Assembly (NCBI GenBank): GCA_023426545.1
Contig: JAFAAN010000153.1
Coordinates: forward strand, 1 to 61,097
Source of the DNA: Pseudomonadota bacterium
Lineage (GTDB): Bacteria > Myxococcota > Myxococcia > Myxococcales > Myxococcaceae
Length of the DNA stretch: 61,097 bases
Reading direction: 5' to 3'
Made by a program: the position numbers and the translations under genes
Notes under the pieces: model-generated
Databases searched by the model: none
Seen by the model: only the letters and a program-made list of their open reading frames with translations
What the model was told of the DNA's origin: nothing
In this document: positions 50,801-59,554 of the stretch, piece after piece
Layout of the letters: the number at the start of each line of letters is the position of its first letter
How positions within the stretch are numbered: the stretch's first letter is position 1

Positions 50801-52779
50801 TGAACTACGACGAGCTGCCCGGCGCGGTGGCGGAGGACGACTTCGAGGGCGCCCTTTCCTCGTGGACCTCGTCCAGTTGGCTCAACCCCTACGGCGAGCC
50901 GGACTGGAAGGTCCAGGGTCCTGAGGGCGGGCGTTACATGCACGCGCCCAACCCGGCGATGCAGTCGGACCTCATCCTCACCTCCCCGTGGCTGAAGGTG
51001 AAGGAGACCGGCAACTTCACGTTCAGCTTCCGCTACCGCCACTCGTTCGAGTCCGACATCTACACGGGTGGCTCCGTCTTCCCGTACTACGACGGCGCCG
51101 TCCTCGAGTTCAGCTACGACGGCCTGCAGTGGTACGACATCGCCGCGATGGGCGTGACCTCCATCTACTCCATCGACCCGACGTACGGCATCGCGGGCTA
51201 CATCGAGCAGGGCCCCAACCCGCTGATGTACCGCAACGCGTGGGTGGGCCAGAACGTCACGGAGGAGAACGGACGGCAGGTCCGCTTCCCGGAGTGGTCC
51301 ACCGCCGAGCTGCGGCTGGCGGACCTGCTCGCCGGAAAGAACGTCCAGTTCCGCTTCCGCGTCGGCACCGACACCGCGGTGGGCGCCTACGGCTTCGACC
51401 TGGACGACGTGCGCTTCACCAACGTGGAGCGCATGCCCTTCGGCGGCCGGGTGGATGAGCAAGGCAATGGCACCACCTGCAACCAGCGGCCGGTGGCCAA
51501 CGCCGGGCGGGACCTCGGCAGCCCCTACGCCCCGGTGCTGGAGCGCGTGAAGAACGCCCAGACAGGGGAGCTGGAGCTGGTGCGCCACACGCTGGACGGC
51601 ACCGCCAGCTATGCCCCGGAGGGCCAGCCCCTCACCTACCACTGGACGCAGGTGAGCGGGCCCGCGGTCACCCTGGTGGGCGCGGACACGGCCACGCCGT
51701 CGTTCACGGCGGATGTGCCGAACGATTCCATCCTGACGTTCCAGCTCGTGGTGCACGACGGCGTGGAGGCGAGCGCGGCACATCAGGTCCAGGCCTGGGT
51801 GCTCAACATCAACCGCGTGCCCACGGCGATGGTGACCGCGCCCGCGGAGGTGGCGGAGTTCTCCACGGAGCCCGTGACGCTGGACGGCCGCGGCTCGAAC
51901 GACCCGGACGGAGAGGCCCTCTCCTACAAGTGGACGCAGACGTCCGGCCCCACCGTCGCGCTCAAGGCGGGCTTCAGCGCGGCGCCGAGCTTCACGGTGC
52001 CTGAGGTGGCGGGCGACACGCAGCTCATCTTCTCACTCGTGGTGAGCGACGGCAGGTCCCAGAGCAAGGCGGCCACCGCGACGGTGATGGTGCGCAACGT
52101 CGACCGGGCGCCCGTGGCCGGGGCGGGCTCGGAGCAGGTGGTGGACCCGCTGGCCACCGCGAGCCTCAGCGCGACGGCGGTGGACCCGGACGGGGATGCC
52201 CTCACGTGGACGTGGCGTCAGGTGGAGGGGCCGACGGTGGAGCTCCAGGGTGCGGACACGGCCACCCCGTCGTTCACCGCCCCCGAGGTGCGGGCGGAGA
52301 CGGTGCTGCGCTTCGAGGCCATCGCCAGCGCGAACGGCCTGTCCACCGCGCCGATGGTGGCCACGGTGACGGTGCGGCATGCCAACAAGGCGCCCCTGTC
52401 GCGTCCGCGGCTCGTGGGTGAGGCGCGCTCGGGCGCGGAGGTGACGCTCGACGCGTCCGCCTCCAGCGACCCGGATGGCGACGCGCTCACCTTCGGATGG
52501 AAGCAGGTGTCGGGCCCGTCCGTGACGCTCTCCGCCACCGAGGGTGAGCGGGTGACGTTCCGCGCGCCCGAGGTCACGCAGGCCGTGACGCTGCACTTCG
52601 AGCTCACCGCGACGGACGCCCGCGGCGGCTCCAACACGGCGGTGCTCGGGGTGACCGTGCAACCGGCCAAGAGCGGCTCTTCTGGCGGCTGCTCCAGCAC
52701 GGGCGGCTCGTCGCCAGGGCTGGTGCTGTCGCTGCTCGGGCTGCTCGCAGGGGCCGTCCGCTCCCGGCGCCGCGTCTAG
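47869..52779 (+). CDS. Giant M36-type metalloprotease with PA and PKD domains, MYXO-CTERM
   Basis: 1636 aa; the ATG follows GGAAG. Signal peptide HVLLASCLGTSASA. A propeptide-like region (about 30-250) precedes the catalytic domain: HEWGHYISNRL with zinc ligands His640 and His644, and Glu641 catalytic, then GEGWADV with Glu667 as third ligand. A PA domain (about 520-610; GHVALLDRGSCDFTTKA) is inserted before the HExxH. Four PKD-type repeats (WTQVSGPAVTLVG, WTQTSGPTVALK, WRQVEGPTVELQ, WKQVSGPSVTLS) and a MYXO-CTERM (GCSSTGGSSPG, helix, RSRRR) follow. It digests proteins outside the cell, probably prey. Confidence 0.9.
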   Translation: MQLRKQWLTHVLLASCLGTSASAAPRSNVDAFLAQPVNKPLAVADEQARVRGLRVAHTEARLGVPSVLWSMESGPGLQAAARAGTRPEDAARAYLGQVADLYRLKREDVAAAPLQAVHQTGKGAVIVSFRQAVEGVEVFRSEVKVVMTQALAPVAVTGYLAPSELTLAARQRSGAAAFQLTAADAVAVAYSDQSGTTLGAHAFVAVDSHGGYTLLDFEPGVRTLLPGQLVVPARAKKVFFTLPSGLQPAWYVEVNAGPKNSKDSDYTSYVVSATDGSVLFRNDLRSHAAETTYRYTVWAQTTAPYIPFDGPQGSAGSPYPGQEPDGYDAPLDVAPNVVELQNSPFTRNDPWLPANARQTVGNNVDAYVDLVAPDGYQPGADLRADATGDREFHYVYDPHRAPGSSIEQMKAAVVNLFFVNNFLHDWYYDAGFDEASGNAQMRNFGRGGIEGDPLRVEGQDFNGRNNANMATPADGMSPRMQMYIFDGMPILQVTAPASLARGYVNGESRFGAQEYTLDGPVKVLEPAGRTLGCTPFEAGTFAGHVALLDRGSCDFTTKALNAQNAGAIAVIVANTNAGEGPLYMSGEDARITVPATSISRETADLWKAEVATNASAVQVHLRRSKDLDRDGTIDNTIIAHEWGHYISNRLIGNASGLTNNQGRSMGEGWADVHALLLMVREGDDYARGAYAVGGYVSGGGGGDGYYYGVRRAPYSTAPTLAESRNALTFRHIENGNPLPTSHPLAYGHAGLGNSAVHSSGEVWASMLWECYVSLLQAHPFQEAQDRMKRYLVAGYKATPISPTFLEARDALLAVTAASDPADHQRFLHAFAKRGAGLGAKAPDRDSMDHVGVVESFEAGNLLEVTSLRLDDAIEGCDRDGVLDVGETGLLHVSVRNVGNGRLSAFSGTVTTTSGTATLEFPAGNTLSFASMDRAGTATATLPVRLTAAQPNAHAGLHITFDEPSLPASARSTTYDPRVNYDELPGAVAEDDFEGALSSWTSSSWLNPYGEPDWKVQGPEGGRYMHAPNPAMQSDLILTSPWLKVKETGNFTFSFRYRHSFESDIYTGGSVFPYYDGAVLEFSYDGLQWYDIAAMGVTSIYSIDPTYGIAGYIEQGPNPLMYRNAWVGQNVTEENGRQVRFPEWSTAELRLADLLAGKNVQFRFRVGTDTAVGAYGFDLDDVRFTNVERMPFGGRVDEQGNGTTCNQRPVANAGRDLGSPYAPVLERVKNAQTGELELVRHTLDGTASYAPEGQPLTYHWTQVSGPAVTLVGADTATPSFTADVPNDSILTFQLVVHDGVEASAAHQVQAWVLNINRVPTAMVTAPAEVAEFSTEPVTLDGRGSNDPDGEALSYKWTQTSGPTVALKAGFSAAPSFTVPEVAGDTQLIFSLVVSDGRSQSKAATATVMVRNVDRAPVAGAGSEQVVDPLATASLSATAVDPDGDALTWTWRQVEGPTVELQGADTATPSFTAPEVRAETVLRFEAIASANGLSTAPMVATVTVRHANKAPLSRPRLVGEARSGAEVTLDASASSDPDGDALTFGWKQVSGPSVTLSATEGERVTFRAPEVTQAVTLHFELTATDARGGSNTAVLGVTVQPAKSGSSGGCSSTGGSSPGLVLSLLGLLAGAVRSRRRV

Positions 52780-52846
52780 CGGCACGCCGTGAACCCTGCC
52801 GCGGTGGAGGGACGCTTCCCTCCGCCGCGCGCACTGCAACGAAAGA

Positions 52847-52876
52847 GGGCCGCGCCCCCGGACGGGCGCGCGGCCC
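52847..52876. terminator. Bidirectional terminator between convergent genes
   Basis: GGGCCGCGC and GCGCGGCCC pair over 9 bp around a GC-rich 12-nt loop, with CTCTTTC on the minus-strand side. It lies between the M36 protease gene and the convergent Cys-rich lipoprotein gene. Confidence 0.6.
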
Positions 52877-52908
52877 ACGCTGCTTCAGGGGCTCGGCGCC
52901 GACCTTGC

Positions 52909-55284
52909 CTACGGCCGGGCCGGGTTCTCCTCGCCGAAGCTGGACGTCTCCGAGACGGTCCAGTCCGCCGCCGAGCGGGTGTCCGCGCCCGGGTAGCGGG
53001 ACACGCTCTTGGTGTTCGCATCCACCGCGCCCCAGTCCACCGAGACGTCGAGCGCCGTCAGCGGAGCGCTGTCGTAGGTGCACGGCACCGGGGTGGCCGT
53101 GTCACCGCGGCAGTCCACCGGGCGCCAGTATCCCTCCTCCTGGGCGACCTGGAGGGCGGATGGGTAGGCGGCCGGGCGGGCCCCGGTCATGCTCTTGTGG
53201 GCGAAGGCCACCAGGTCCTGCGTGTCGCCCTGGGGATTGCTGAGGCGCAGCAGACGGTCGTTGAAGGTCGGGTGGCTGCTGGTCCCCGTCACGATGTCCC
53301 ATGCCCCCGGGTAGAACGTCGGGTGCGCCTTCTCGTCCTTGGCGAGGGTCTCATTGCCCACCGCGAGCTCGTCCGCGTTCGGACGGAAGTGGATGACGAT
53401 GAGGTCGCCCGCGGCCACCGTCACGTCCGGCAGGGTCGCCAGCCGGGACACGCTGGTGGCCTCCTCGGTGAGCGTGATTCCCTCGATGGCTCCCGCCGTC
53501 ACGGCCTTCAGCTCGATGAGGTCGCGGTTGTTCGTCGCGGAGACGCCAGTCGTGATGTTCGGGTTCACCTCATTGATGATGAGCAGCGCCGGCACCCGGT
53601 AACCCTTGAAGGTGGCCGTCCCGCTCACGCTGACGCCGGTGTAGCTCTTCACCGACGGGTCCACGGTCAGCGTGTACTGCGTGCCGGGCTCCTGCTCGCT
53701 CGTGGTGAGCACGAGGGTCTTCCCGTCGAGGGTGTGGGCCGAAGCGGTCAGCCCGCTGTCGCCAAAGGTGAACTGGGTCGCCACGTCCGTGAGGGTGCTC
53801 GGGTCGATGCCCGGCTCGAAGGTCACCCGCACCTGCGTGGGCGACAACGGGACCACCGTCTGAACCTTCAGGGTGACGGCCGTCTCCGAGCAGTCCACCG
53901 AGAAATCCGACAGCGAGAAGACCGTCACCAGGGGCATGGGGTAGTACGGGGTCTGACCGTTGGGGGTGTTGGTCGCGTCGTCGTAGCGCCACATCACACC
54001 CGCATCGACGGAGACCCGGCAGTTCAGCCCGACGCCGACGAGGTCGGCCAGCTCGGGGGGCATGCGCAGCCGCGGCCCCATGCCGCCCGTGAGCGTGGTC
54101 CCGTCGATCGCGAACTGCGCAATCTTGTAGCCCGTGCCCGCCTGCTTCCCAGTGCCCGCCGTGGTGGTCACCCTGCCAGTCACCCGCACGAGCCGGCTCT
54201 CATAGGTGTCGATGTTCGCCACCACGTCGTCGGTGACGTGCGTTACCAGTCCTCCCGCCGCCGCGAGCTTCCGCACGGGGTGGCCCGAGCTCAGCGTCTG
54301 GAAGCCGGAGATGACGCTCGCCGTGTCCAACTTGTAGTCCGCGGCCGTGTTGCCGGACTGGAGGACCTTCGCGAGCACCTTGAAGGAGACCCGGTCACCC
54401 ACGGCCACCTGCACCTCATCTGAGTGGCTGACGAACAACGCGGGGCCCTCCGCCCTGGCCTGCACGAAGAAGCCGCGGGGCTCGCCGGTGCTCGGAGTGA
54501 TGGCGGTGACGAACGCGCCGTGGATGGTGAGTGGCTCGGACTGGTCGCCCGTGGGGGCCGCGTGGAAGGCCGCGATCTGCTCGTTCGCCTCGTCGAGCCC
54601 CGTCAGCGCCTCGCACCTGCCAGCGGCGTTGCAGCCCTGCTGTGCGGTGCACTGGCTGTTGTCGATGCACTGCACACACTCGCCCTGGCCGTTGTCCCGG
54701 GCGGTGTCACACAGGGGCGTCTCACCGCCGCACTGGGCGCTCTCGGTGCAGCCACACACGTTGTTGCCGCTGCACACCGGCTGGGCGCCGCTGGCGCAGT
54801 GACTGTCGTCCAGGCACTCCACGCACACTCCCGGAGCCCCGGACTTGCACTGCGGCGTGCCCTCGGCGCACTCGGCGTTGGTGCTACAGCCCTCGCACGC
54901 GCCGAGGCCGCCGTTGCCGCCGGCGTCGCAGGTCTGGCCCGACAGGCACCCCTGAGCGCTGCCGTCGGCCCCCGCGAGGCACGTCTTGCAACTCTTGCTG
55001 TCGAGGTCACACACCGGGGTGTCGCCGCCGCACTGCGCGTCACTCAAGCACTGGACGCACGCGCCCCGCCCGTTGTCCGCCGCCTCGTCGCACACGGTAC
55101 CGCTGCCGCACCCAGCCGCGCAGGGCGAGGTGTCGGGCACGCACTTCTCCTCGACGCACACGTACGGGGTCGCCCCCTTCGGCGCACAGTCCGATGGGGT
55201 CTCGCACTCGGGTGAACAGCCCGTCGCCGCCAGGACGACGGCCAGCATCCCGAGTGCAGCCAAGACACTTCGTTGTCTGATCAT
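52909..55284 (-). CDS. Cys-rich lipoprotein with lamin-tail domain
   Basis: 791 aa. Signal peptide MIRQRSVLAALGMLAVVLAA with lipobox ATGC. Residues about 25-235 hold some six Cys-rich modules (CVQCLSDAQCGGDTPVC, CVQCIDNSQCTAQQGC). An OB-like segment (GFFVQARAEGPALFVSHSDE), a Big_5-like domain (LSPTQVRVTFEPGIDPSTL) and a C-terminal lamin-tail domain (ALLIINEVNPN ... DLIELKAVTAG) follow. It should be an outer-surface lipoprotein; the ligand is unknown. The layout is typical of myxobacteria. Confidence 0.82.
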   Translation of the reverse strand: MIRQRSVLAALGMLAVVLAATGCSPECETPSDCAPKGATPYVCVEEKCVPDTSPCAAGCGSGTVCDEAADNGRGACVQCLSDAQCGGDTPVCDLDSKSCKTCLAGADGSAQGCLSGQTCDAGGNGGLGACEGCSTNAECAEGTPQCKSGAPGVCVECLDDSHCASGAQPVCSGNNVCGCTESAQCGGETPLCDTARDNGQGECVQCIDNSQCTAQQGCNAAGRCEALTGLDEANEQIAAFHAAPTGDQSEPLTIHGAFVTAITPSTGEPRGFFVQARAEGPALFVSHSDEVQVAVGDRVSFKVLAKVLQSGNTAADYKLDTASVISGFQTLSSGHPVRKLAAAGGLVTHVTDDVVANIDTYESRLVRVTGRVTTTAGTGKQAGTGYKIAQFAIDGTTLTGGMGPRLRMPPELADLVGVGLNCRVSVDAGVMWRYDDATNTPNGQTPYYPMPLVTVFSLSDFSVDCSETAVTLKVQTVVPLSPTQVRVTFEPGIDPSTLTDVATQFTFGDSGLTASAHTLDGKTLVLTTSEQEPGTQYTLTVDPSVKSYTGVSVSGTATFKGYRVPALLIINEVNPNITTGVSATNNRDLIELKAVTAGAIEGITLTEEATSVSRLATLPDVTVAAGDLIVIHFRPNADELAVGNETLAKDEKAHPTFYPGAWDIVTGTSSHPTFNDRLLRLSNPQGDTQDLVAFAHKSMTGARPAAYPSALQVAQEEGYWRPVDCRGDTATPVPCTYDSAPLTALDVSVDWGAVDANTKSVSRYPGADTRSAADWTVSETSSFGEENPARP

Positions 55285-55800
55285 GTTGATATCTCCAGGT
55301 TGGCTGCCCGATGGTCATACGCTCCGCCCGAGCAAGCGTCCATGTGGTTGGCCTCTGGCGCGGAACACCGGATCCGCCCCACCCCGGAGTCACACCGCAC
55401 GTGCAGCGAAAAACATCGGTGAGTGACAATGACGTGTGTGTCATTGGAGGGCCGCCCTCAATCGATGGTGCTCCGCTGGATGTGTTTAGACAGGGAGTGG
55501 CGCCAGTCCTGCGACTCGCGGAATGCGGGAGTGCGCACGTGGGGAGAACAGGAGCCCTCGCCCGGTGAACCGGGATCAGGCGAGTCCGACAGCCAGGTGG
55601 ATGGTGGCGCACCTGTGCAGCAACGACGATGTGAGCACGCCCGCCCTCCACGAGGCAGTGCTCCCAGCGTGTGAACAGGCGCGGCGCAAGCCCCGCGCCC
55701 ATCACCGTGGGGACGAGGAACACGCGACAGCCGGCGAACAGCACACCGGCCTCCGCTGCGGCACGCCCCGTGCCCGCCAACGGCTCCAAGTACCCATGGA

Positions 55801-56164
55801 GCCAGCGCAGGCAGAACACGGCCAGTGCGGTCACCCCCACCGCGACTACGCGGGTTTTCGCCAAGCGGGGCTACGCGGGCAGCATCAGCGACCCCGTCGC
55901 CCGCTCGCGGACGTGTCCGGCGGGTCGGTGTTCGCGGACTTCCCGAGCAGGGCCGCCCTGCTCGCCAAACGGGTGGAGCGGCTCCGGAAGGAAGCCGAAG
56001 CGCGGCTCACCGCAGCACTCGACTCCGCCGTCCCGGCCGATGGCGTGCCTACGCCCCAGCGGGTTGCGACCGCGGCCCGAGCGTCGTGCCACGCTGGGCA
56101 CCGGGCGCACCCTCGAGACACCGCCGTGGCGATGTATCACCCGCTCCGGTGCCCCACCTGTTGA
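55801..56164 (+). pseudogene. Frameshifted TetR-family regulator relic
   Basis: Frame one reads TRVFAKRGYAGSISDPVARS, the first two helices of a TetR HTH. Frame two then gives SGGSVFADFPSRAALLAKRV followed by ERLRKEAEARLTAALDSAV, the HTH recognition helix and helix 4. Adding one G in CGCTCGCGGACG near 55,908 joins them as ARSADVSGGSVF. No start with a ribosome site is seen, and the ligand-binding domain is mostly missing. The rest of the 1-kb stretch (55,285-56,312) has no supported gene. Confidence 0.6.
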
Positions 56165-56312
56165 ATGCCTGACAGATGCCGCAGTGGGCAGACCTGTCGC
56201 GGTGTCAAGAGAGGCTCAACCTGGACATCCTTGATTCCAGAGTCAACGCAGGTTATGTCCGAAATTCACGGACTGAATAATCCTTTGGGGAGGCTGGAGC
56301 CCCAAGTCAGCC

Positions 56313-57365
56313 ATGGCCACAGATTGCGCACCCGACAACGGTCCTCGTTCCCAAGCCCATGCCTGGCGACCGCGCGCTCTCGTGAGCGGGCTCCAGGTCC
56401 TGGGCTGTGTGGGCGCCTACGTCCTGTTCGCGGGCGCCAGCTATGTCTATCTCGGAGAATCACTGGCGGCGGGAATCGCGCTCGCGGTGCTCGCGGGGCT
56501 CACGCTGGTGCGTGTCTTCATCCTCCAGCATGACTGTGCGCACCGCTCCCTGTTCTCCCGCCCGCTGACCAACGACCGGGTGGGCCTGGCGCTGGGCCTC
56601 CTGACGCTGGCGCCCCATGCGTATTGGCGCGCCATGCACCTGGTCCATCACAGCACCAGCGGCGACCTCGACCGGCGTGGCGTGGGCGACATCGTGACGA
56701 TGACGGCCAGGGAGTACCTCGCGCTGAAGCCCTCCCAGCGCCTGCGCTACCGGCTGTACCGCCACCCCGCCGTGCTGTTGGGCGTGGGCCCCATCTTCCA
56801 GTTCATGCTGCGCTTCCGCATGCCCGGCATCGTCCCACGAGAGCGCAGGCCCGAGCGCCGCTCCATCGCGGTGACGAACCTGGGCCTGCTGGCGGTGCAC
56901 CTCGGCTTCCTGTGGCTGGGGGACTGGCCCCGGTGGCTCGTGGTGCACCTCCTCATCACCCAGGTGGCGGCGGGCATCGGCATCTGGCTCTTCTTCGTGC
57001 AACACCAGGTGGAGCAGCCCTACTGGGTTCCCCACGCGCAGTGGTCCCTGAAGGGCTCGGCGCTCCAGGGCAGCAGTCACCTGCTCCTGCCGCGCGCGCT
57101 CGAATGGCTCTTCGGGGCCATCAACCTGCACCACGTGCACCACCTGAAGCCCCAGATTCCCAATTACCTGCTGCGTGACTTCATGGAGCAGCACGGCCTG
57201 GGTGGCGACGGCGTGCGGCTCGGCCTGGGGGCGTCACTGCGCGCCTTCCGCCTCAAGGTGTACGACGAGGCCACCGGCAGGATGACGGGATTTCCGCCCG
57301 CGCCGTCCATCGAGACTCCAGGCGAGCTGAGCCGCCTGATGACCCTCTCCAGCGAGGAACGCTGA
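56313..57365 (+). CDS. Membrane fatty-acid desaturase
   Basis: 350 aa. The three His boxes are present: HDCAH (73-77), HLVHH (109-113), and HHVHH (273-277). Hydrophobic segments lie between them, for the di-iron membrane desaturase fold. It introduces a double bond into an acyl chain (CoA, ACP or lipid-linked, not known). The C-terminus is charged. It is the first gene of an operon; the next gene starts 3 nt after its stop. Confidence 0.9.
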   Translation: MATDCAPDNGPRSQAHAWRPRALVSGLQVLGCVGAYVLFAGASYVYLGESLAAGIALAVLAGLTLVRVFILQHDCAHRSLFSRPLTNDRVGLALGLLTLAPHAYWRAMHLVHHSTSGDLDRRGVGDIVTMTAREYLALKPSQRLRYRLYRHPAVLLGVGPIFQFMLRFRMPGIVPRERRPERRSIAVTNLGLLAVHLGFLWLGDWPRWLVVHLLITQVAAGIGIWLFFVQHQVEQPYWVPHAQWSLKGSALQGSSHLLLPRALEWLFGAINLHHVHHLKPQIPNYLLRDFMEQHGLGGDGVRLGLGASLRAFRLKVYDEATGRMTGFPPAPSIETPGELSRLMTLSSEER

Positions 57366-57368
57366 ACC

Positions 57369-58091
57369 ATGCCTGACTTCGTCCATATTCTCCTCGGGCT
57401 CGCGCTGGGCTACGTCATTGCCTCATACGTCGAGTCCTTCATGCACGAGTACGTGTCCGACGCGCGCCCGAAGGCGGTGCGCTTCTGGAACCGCGCGCCG
57501 TGGCTCTTCCGGCCGATGATCAACACGCACTACTCGCACCACACCATCCACCACGTGAGGACGTACCGCGGCGACCACGTGACGCAGTTCCGGAGCGAGG
57601 AAGAGAAGCAGAAGCTCACCGAGGAGCTGCTCCAGCGGGGCAAGCACGGCCGGACCATCATCCATGGCGCCTTTGCCACGCGGCTGCACGGCGAAGGCGC
57701 CTTCGTCTTCGTGGCCCCGCTGGTCATCTTCTTCCCGGTGTTCTACTTCACGCTCAAGCCCATCGCCTTCCTGGCTGGCTGCGTGACGCTGCTCCTGCCC
57801 CCCTTCATGAGCCACTTCGTCCATCCGTACCTGCACCGGCCCTTCGAGGAGGGCCAGCGCACGGCGCCCCGGTGGCTGGCGTGGCTGCTGCGCACCCGCT
57901 ACATGCGGGCCGTCTACCGCAACCACTTCCTGCACCACCGCTATGGCGGCGTCTCCAACTTCAACCTGGTCCTGGGGGCGGACATCCTGCGGCGCCGCAC
58001 GCGCGCGCTGACGGAGCGGGACCTGTCCGTCATGGCGGAAGTCGGCATGCCCCTGCCCGACGCGCCCCGGGAACGAACCGTCCATGGCTGA
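57369..58091 (+). CDS. Membrane fatty-acid hydroxylase/sterol-desaturase-like protein
   Basis: 240 aa. Membrane segments at about 5-22 and 113-150. His clusters: THYSHHTIHHVRTYRGDH, FVHPYLHRPF, and NHFLHHRYGGVSNFNLVLGAD, the last resembling the end of fatty-acid hydroxylases (HxxHH ... NYG ... D). Likely a di-iron oxidase acting on an acyl or sterol-like substrate. It is coupled to the following gene by an 8-nt overlap. Confidence 0.75.
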   Translation: MPDFVHILLGLALGYVIASYVESFMHEYVSDARPKAVRFWNRAPWLFRPMINTHYSHHTIHHVRTYRGDHVTQFRSEEEKQKLTEELLQRGKHGRTIIHGAFATRLHGEGAFVFVAPLVIFFPVFYFTLKPIAFLAGCVTLLLPPFMSHFVHPYLHRPFEEGQRTAPRWLAWLLRTRYMRAVYRNHFLHHRYGGVSNFNLVLGADILRRRTRALTERDLSVMAEVGMPLPDAPRERTVHG

Positions 58092-59160
58092 GCATCCACA
58101 CGGCTTCCACGTCCCCTGGTGGCTGCGGTACTCGCACGTCCAGACGGTCGTCCCGCACCTGGACCGGCGCCGCCATGACGTGGTCACCGAGCACATCCGC
58201 CACGAGCTGCCGGACGGCGACTTCGTGGACGTGTACTGGCTCCGCCGCGAGGACGAGGGCCCCCTGTTCATCCTGCTGCCAGGGATGCAGGGCACCCAGG
58301 ACGCCACCTATATCCGCAGCCTGCTGTCGGAGCTGTCCCGCCGGGGCCTGCGCGCGGCGGTGCTCTGCCACCGGGGCGGCACCGTGCCCAACCGGCAGGC
58401 GCCCTTCTATCACGCCGGGTTCACCGAACATCTGGCGTGGCTGGTGGGCCTCGTCCGCGAGCAAGAGCCCCACACACCGCTGTATGGCGTGGGCTTCTCC
58501 CTGGGCGGCAGCATGCTGATTCGCTACCTTGCGGAGACGGGCCACGCCAGCCAGCTCTCCGCGGCCGCGGCCGTGTCCCTGACGTTCTCCCTGGGCAGCA
58601 CCGCCCGCCGGGCGTGCGAGGGTATCAACCAGCTCTACCAGCTCCGCGTGCTCGGCTCGTACAAGCGCACCGCGCGCCTCAAGGGCCACCTGCCAGAGTT
58701 CGCCTCGCGGCTCGGACGACTCAACGGGCTGCGCAGCATCCAGGACTTCGACGCGCTCTTCACCGCGCCCCTGCATGGCTTCAAGGACACCGACGACTAC
58801 TACGGCCGGTGCAGCAGCCGGCAATTCCTCTCGCGCATCGAGGTGCCCTTCCTCATCCTCAACGCCGAGGATGACCCGCTCGTCGCCCGGGACACCCTGC
58901 CCGACGCGCGCGAGCTGCGCGCGCACGTGCGGCTCGAGCTGACGCCTCACGGCGGGCACCTGGGTTTCCTCTATCCGCGGTCATCCGGGCTTGGCTACTA
59001 TCCGCCGGCTCGGCTCATCTCGTTCTTCCTGCAGGAGCAGTCCGAAGCACATGAATCTCTATCTCAGGATGTTGTGGGTCATGCTCTCCTCGCTCTGGAA
59101 GCCGGAGATGCGCGTGGACGCCCTGACGAGCACGCTGGAGCAGCGCGTCCTGCTCAATGA
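58084..59160 (+). CDS. YheT-type alpha/beta hydrolase
   Basis: 358 aa. The family features are HVQTVVPHL at the N-terminus, LLPGMQGTQDATYIRSLL, HRGGTVPN, YGVGFSLGGSMLIRYLAE (nucleophile Ser in GFSLGG), ILNAEDDPLVA (Asp), and HGGHLGF (His). The family hydrolyses esters or thioesters of lipids. Homology ends near FFLQEQ; the last 36 residues read into the next gene in another frame. This may reflect a lost original stop. Confidence 0.85.
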   Translation: MAEHPHGFHVPWWLRYSHVQTVVPHLDRRRHDVVTEHIRHELPDGDFVDVYWLRREDEGPLFILLPGMQGTQDATYIRSLLSELSRRGLRAAVLCHRGGTVPNRQAPFYHAGFTEHLAWLVGLVREQEPHTPLYGVGFSLGGSMLIRYLAETGHASQLSAAAAVSLTFSLGSTARRACEGINQLYQLRVLGSYKRTARLKGHLPEFASRLGRLNGLRSIQDFDALFTAPLHGFKDTDDYYGRCSSRQFLSRIEVPFLILNAEDDPLVARDTLPDARELRAHVRLELTPHGGHLGFLYPRSSGLGYYPPARLISFFLQEQSEAHESLSQDVVGHALLALEAGDARGRPDEHAGAARPAQ

Positions 59161-59533
59161 CCTGGACCTGAACCTCCACATGAACAACGGCCGGTTCCTG
59201 ACCGTCTGTGATTTGAACCGGGTCGACCTGTTCATCCGCACGGGGCTGCTGGCCCTCATGCTCCAGCAGAAGTGGGCGCCCATCATCGTGCGCCACACCA
59301 TGGACTACAAGAAGCCGCTCCGCCCGTTCCAGAAGTACACCGTGTCCATGTCGATTACGCGTTGGGACGAGAAGTACTTCTACGCCACGCACCAGTTCGT
59401 CTCGCGCGGCAAGGTGGTGGCGGAGGGCGAGTCCACGGCGGTGCTGCTCGGGCGGGAGGGTGTCGTCCCGCCGGCGAAGGTGATTGACGCCGTCAATGCC
59501 CGCCAGGGCCGGGTGGCGGCCGAGCCCCGCTGA
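59051..59533 (+). CDS. Hotdog-fold acyl-CoA thioesterase
   Basis: 160 aa. LDLNLHMNNGRFLTVCDLNR is the signature of 4HBT/FadM-like thioesterases (D-x-N-x-H-M-N-N-x-x-Y/F). RHTMDYKKPLRPFQKYTV and FVSRGKVVAEGESTAVL complete the fold. AGGAG lies upstream. It overlaps the hydrolase frame by 110 nt, longer than usual coupling. It probably releases an acyl group made or modified by the operon. Confidence 0.85.
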   Translation: MNLYLRMLWVMLSSLWKPEMRVDALTSTLEQRVLLNDLDLNLHMNNGRFLTVCDLNRVDLFIRTGLLALMLQQKWAPIIVRHTMDYKKPLRPFQKYTVSMSITRWDEKYFYATHQFVSRGKVVAEGESTAVLLGREGVVPPAKVIDAVNARQGRVAAEPR

Positions 59534-59554
59534 CGTTCCGCGCCCGGGCGTCCG

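Noticed and set aside
48097..51783. A 1228-codon open frame on the minus strand
   Set aside because: It is antisense to the M36 protease gene. The long frame is an effect of high GC at third codon positions; its sequence is repetitive and low in complexity.
55040..55864. A minus-strand frame with a membrane-like segment (MAKTRVVAVGVTALAVFCLR)
   Set aside because: It lies opposite the TetR relic, runs through into the Cys-rich lipoprotein in another frame, and has no ribosome site. It was kept out as a probable shadow.
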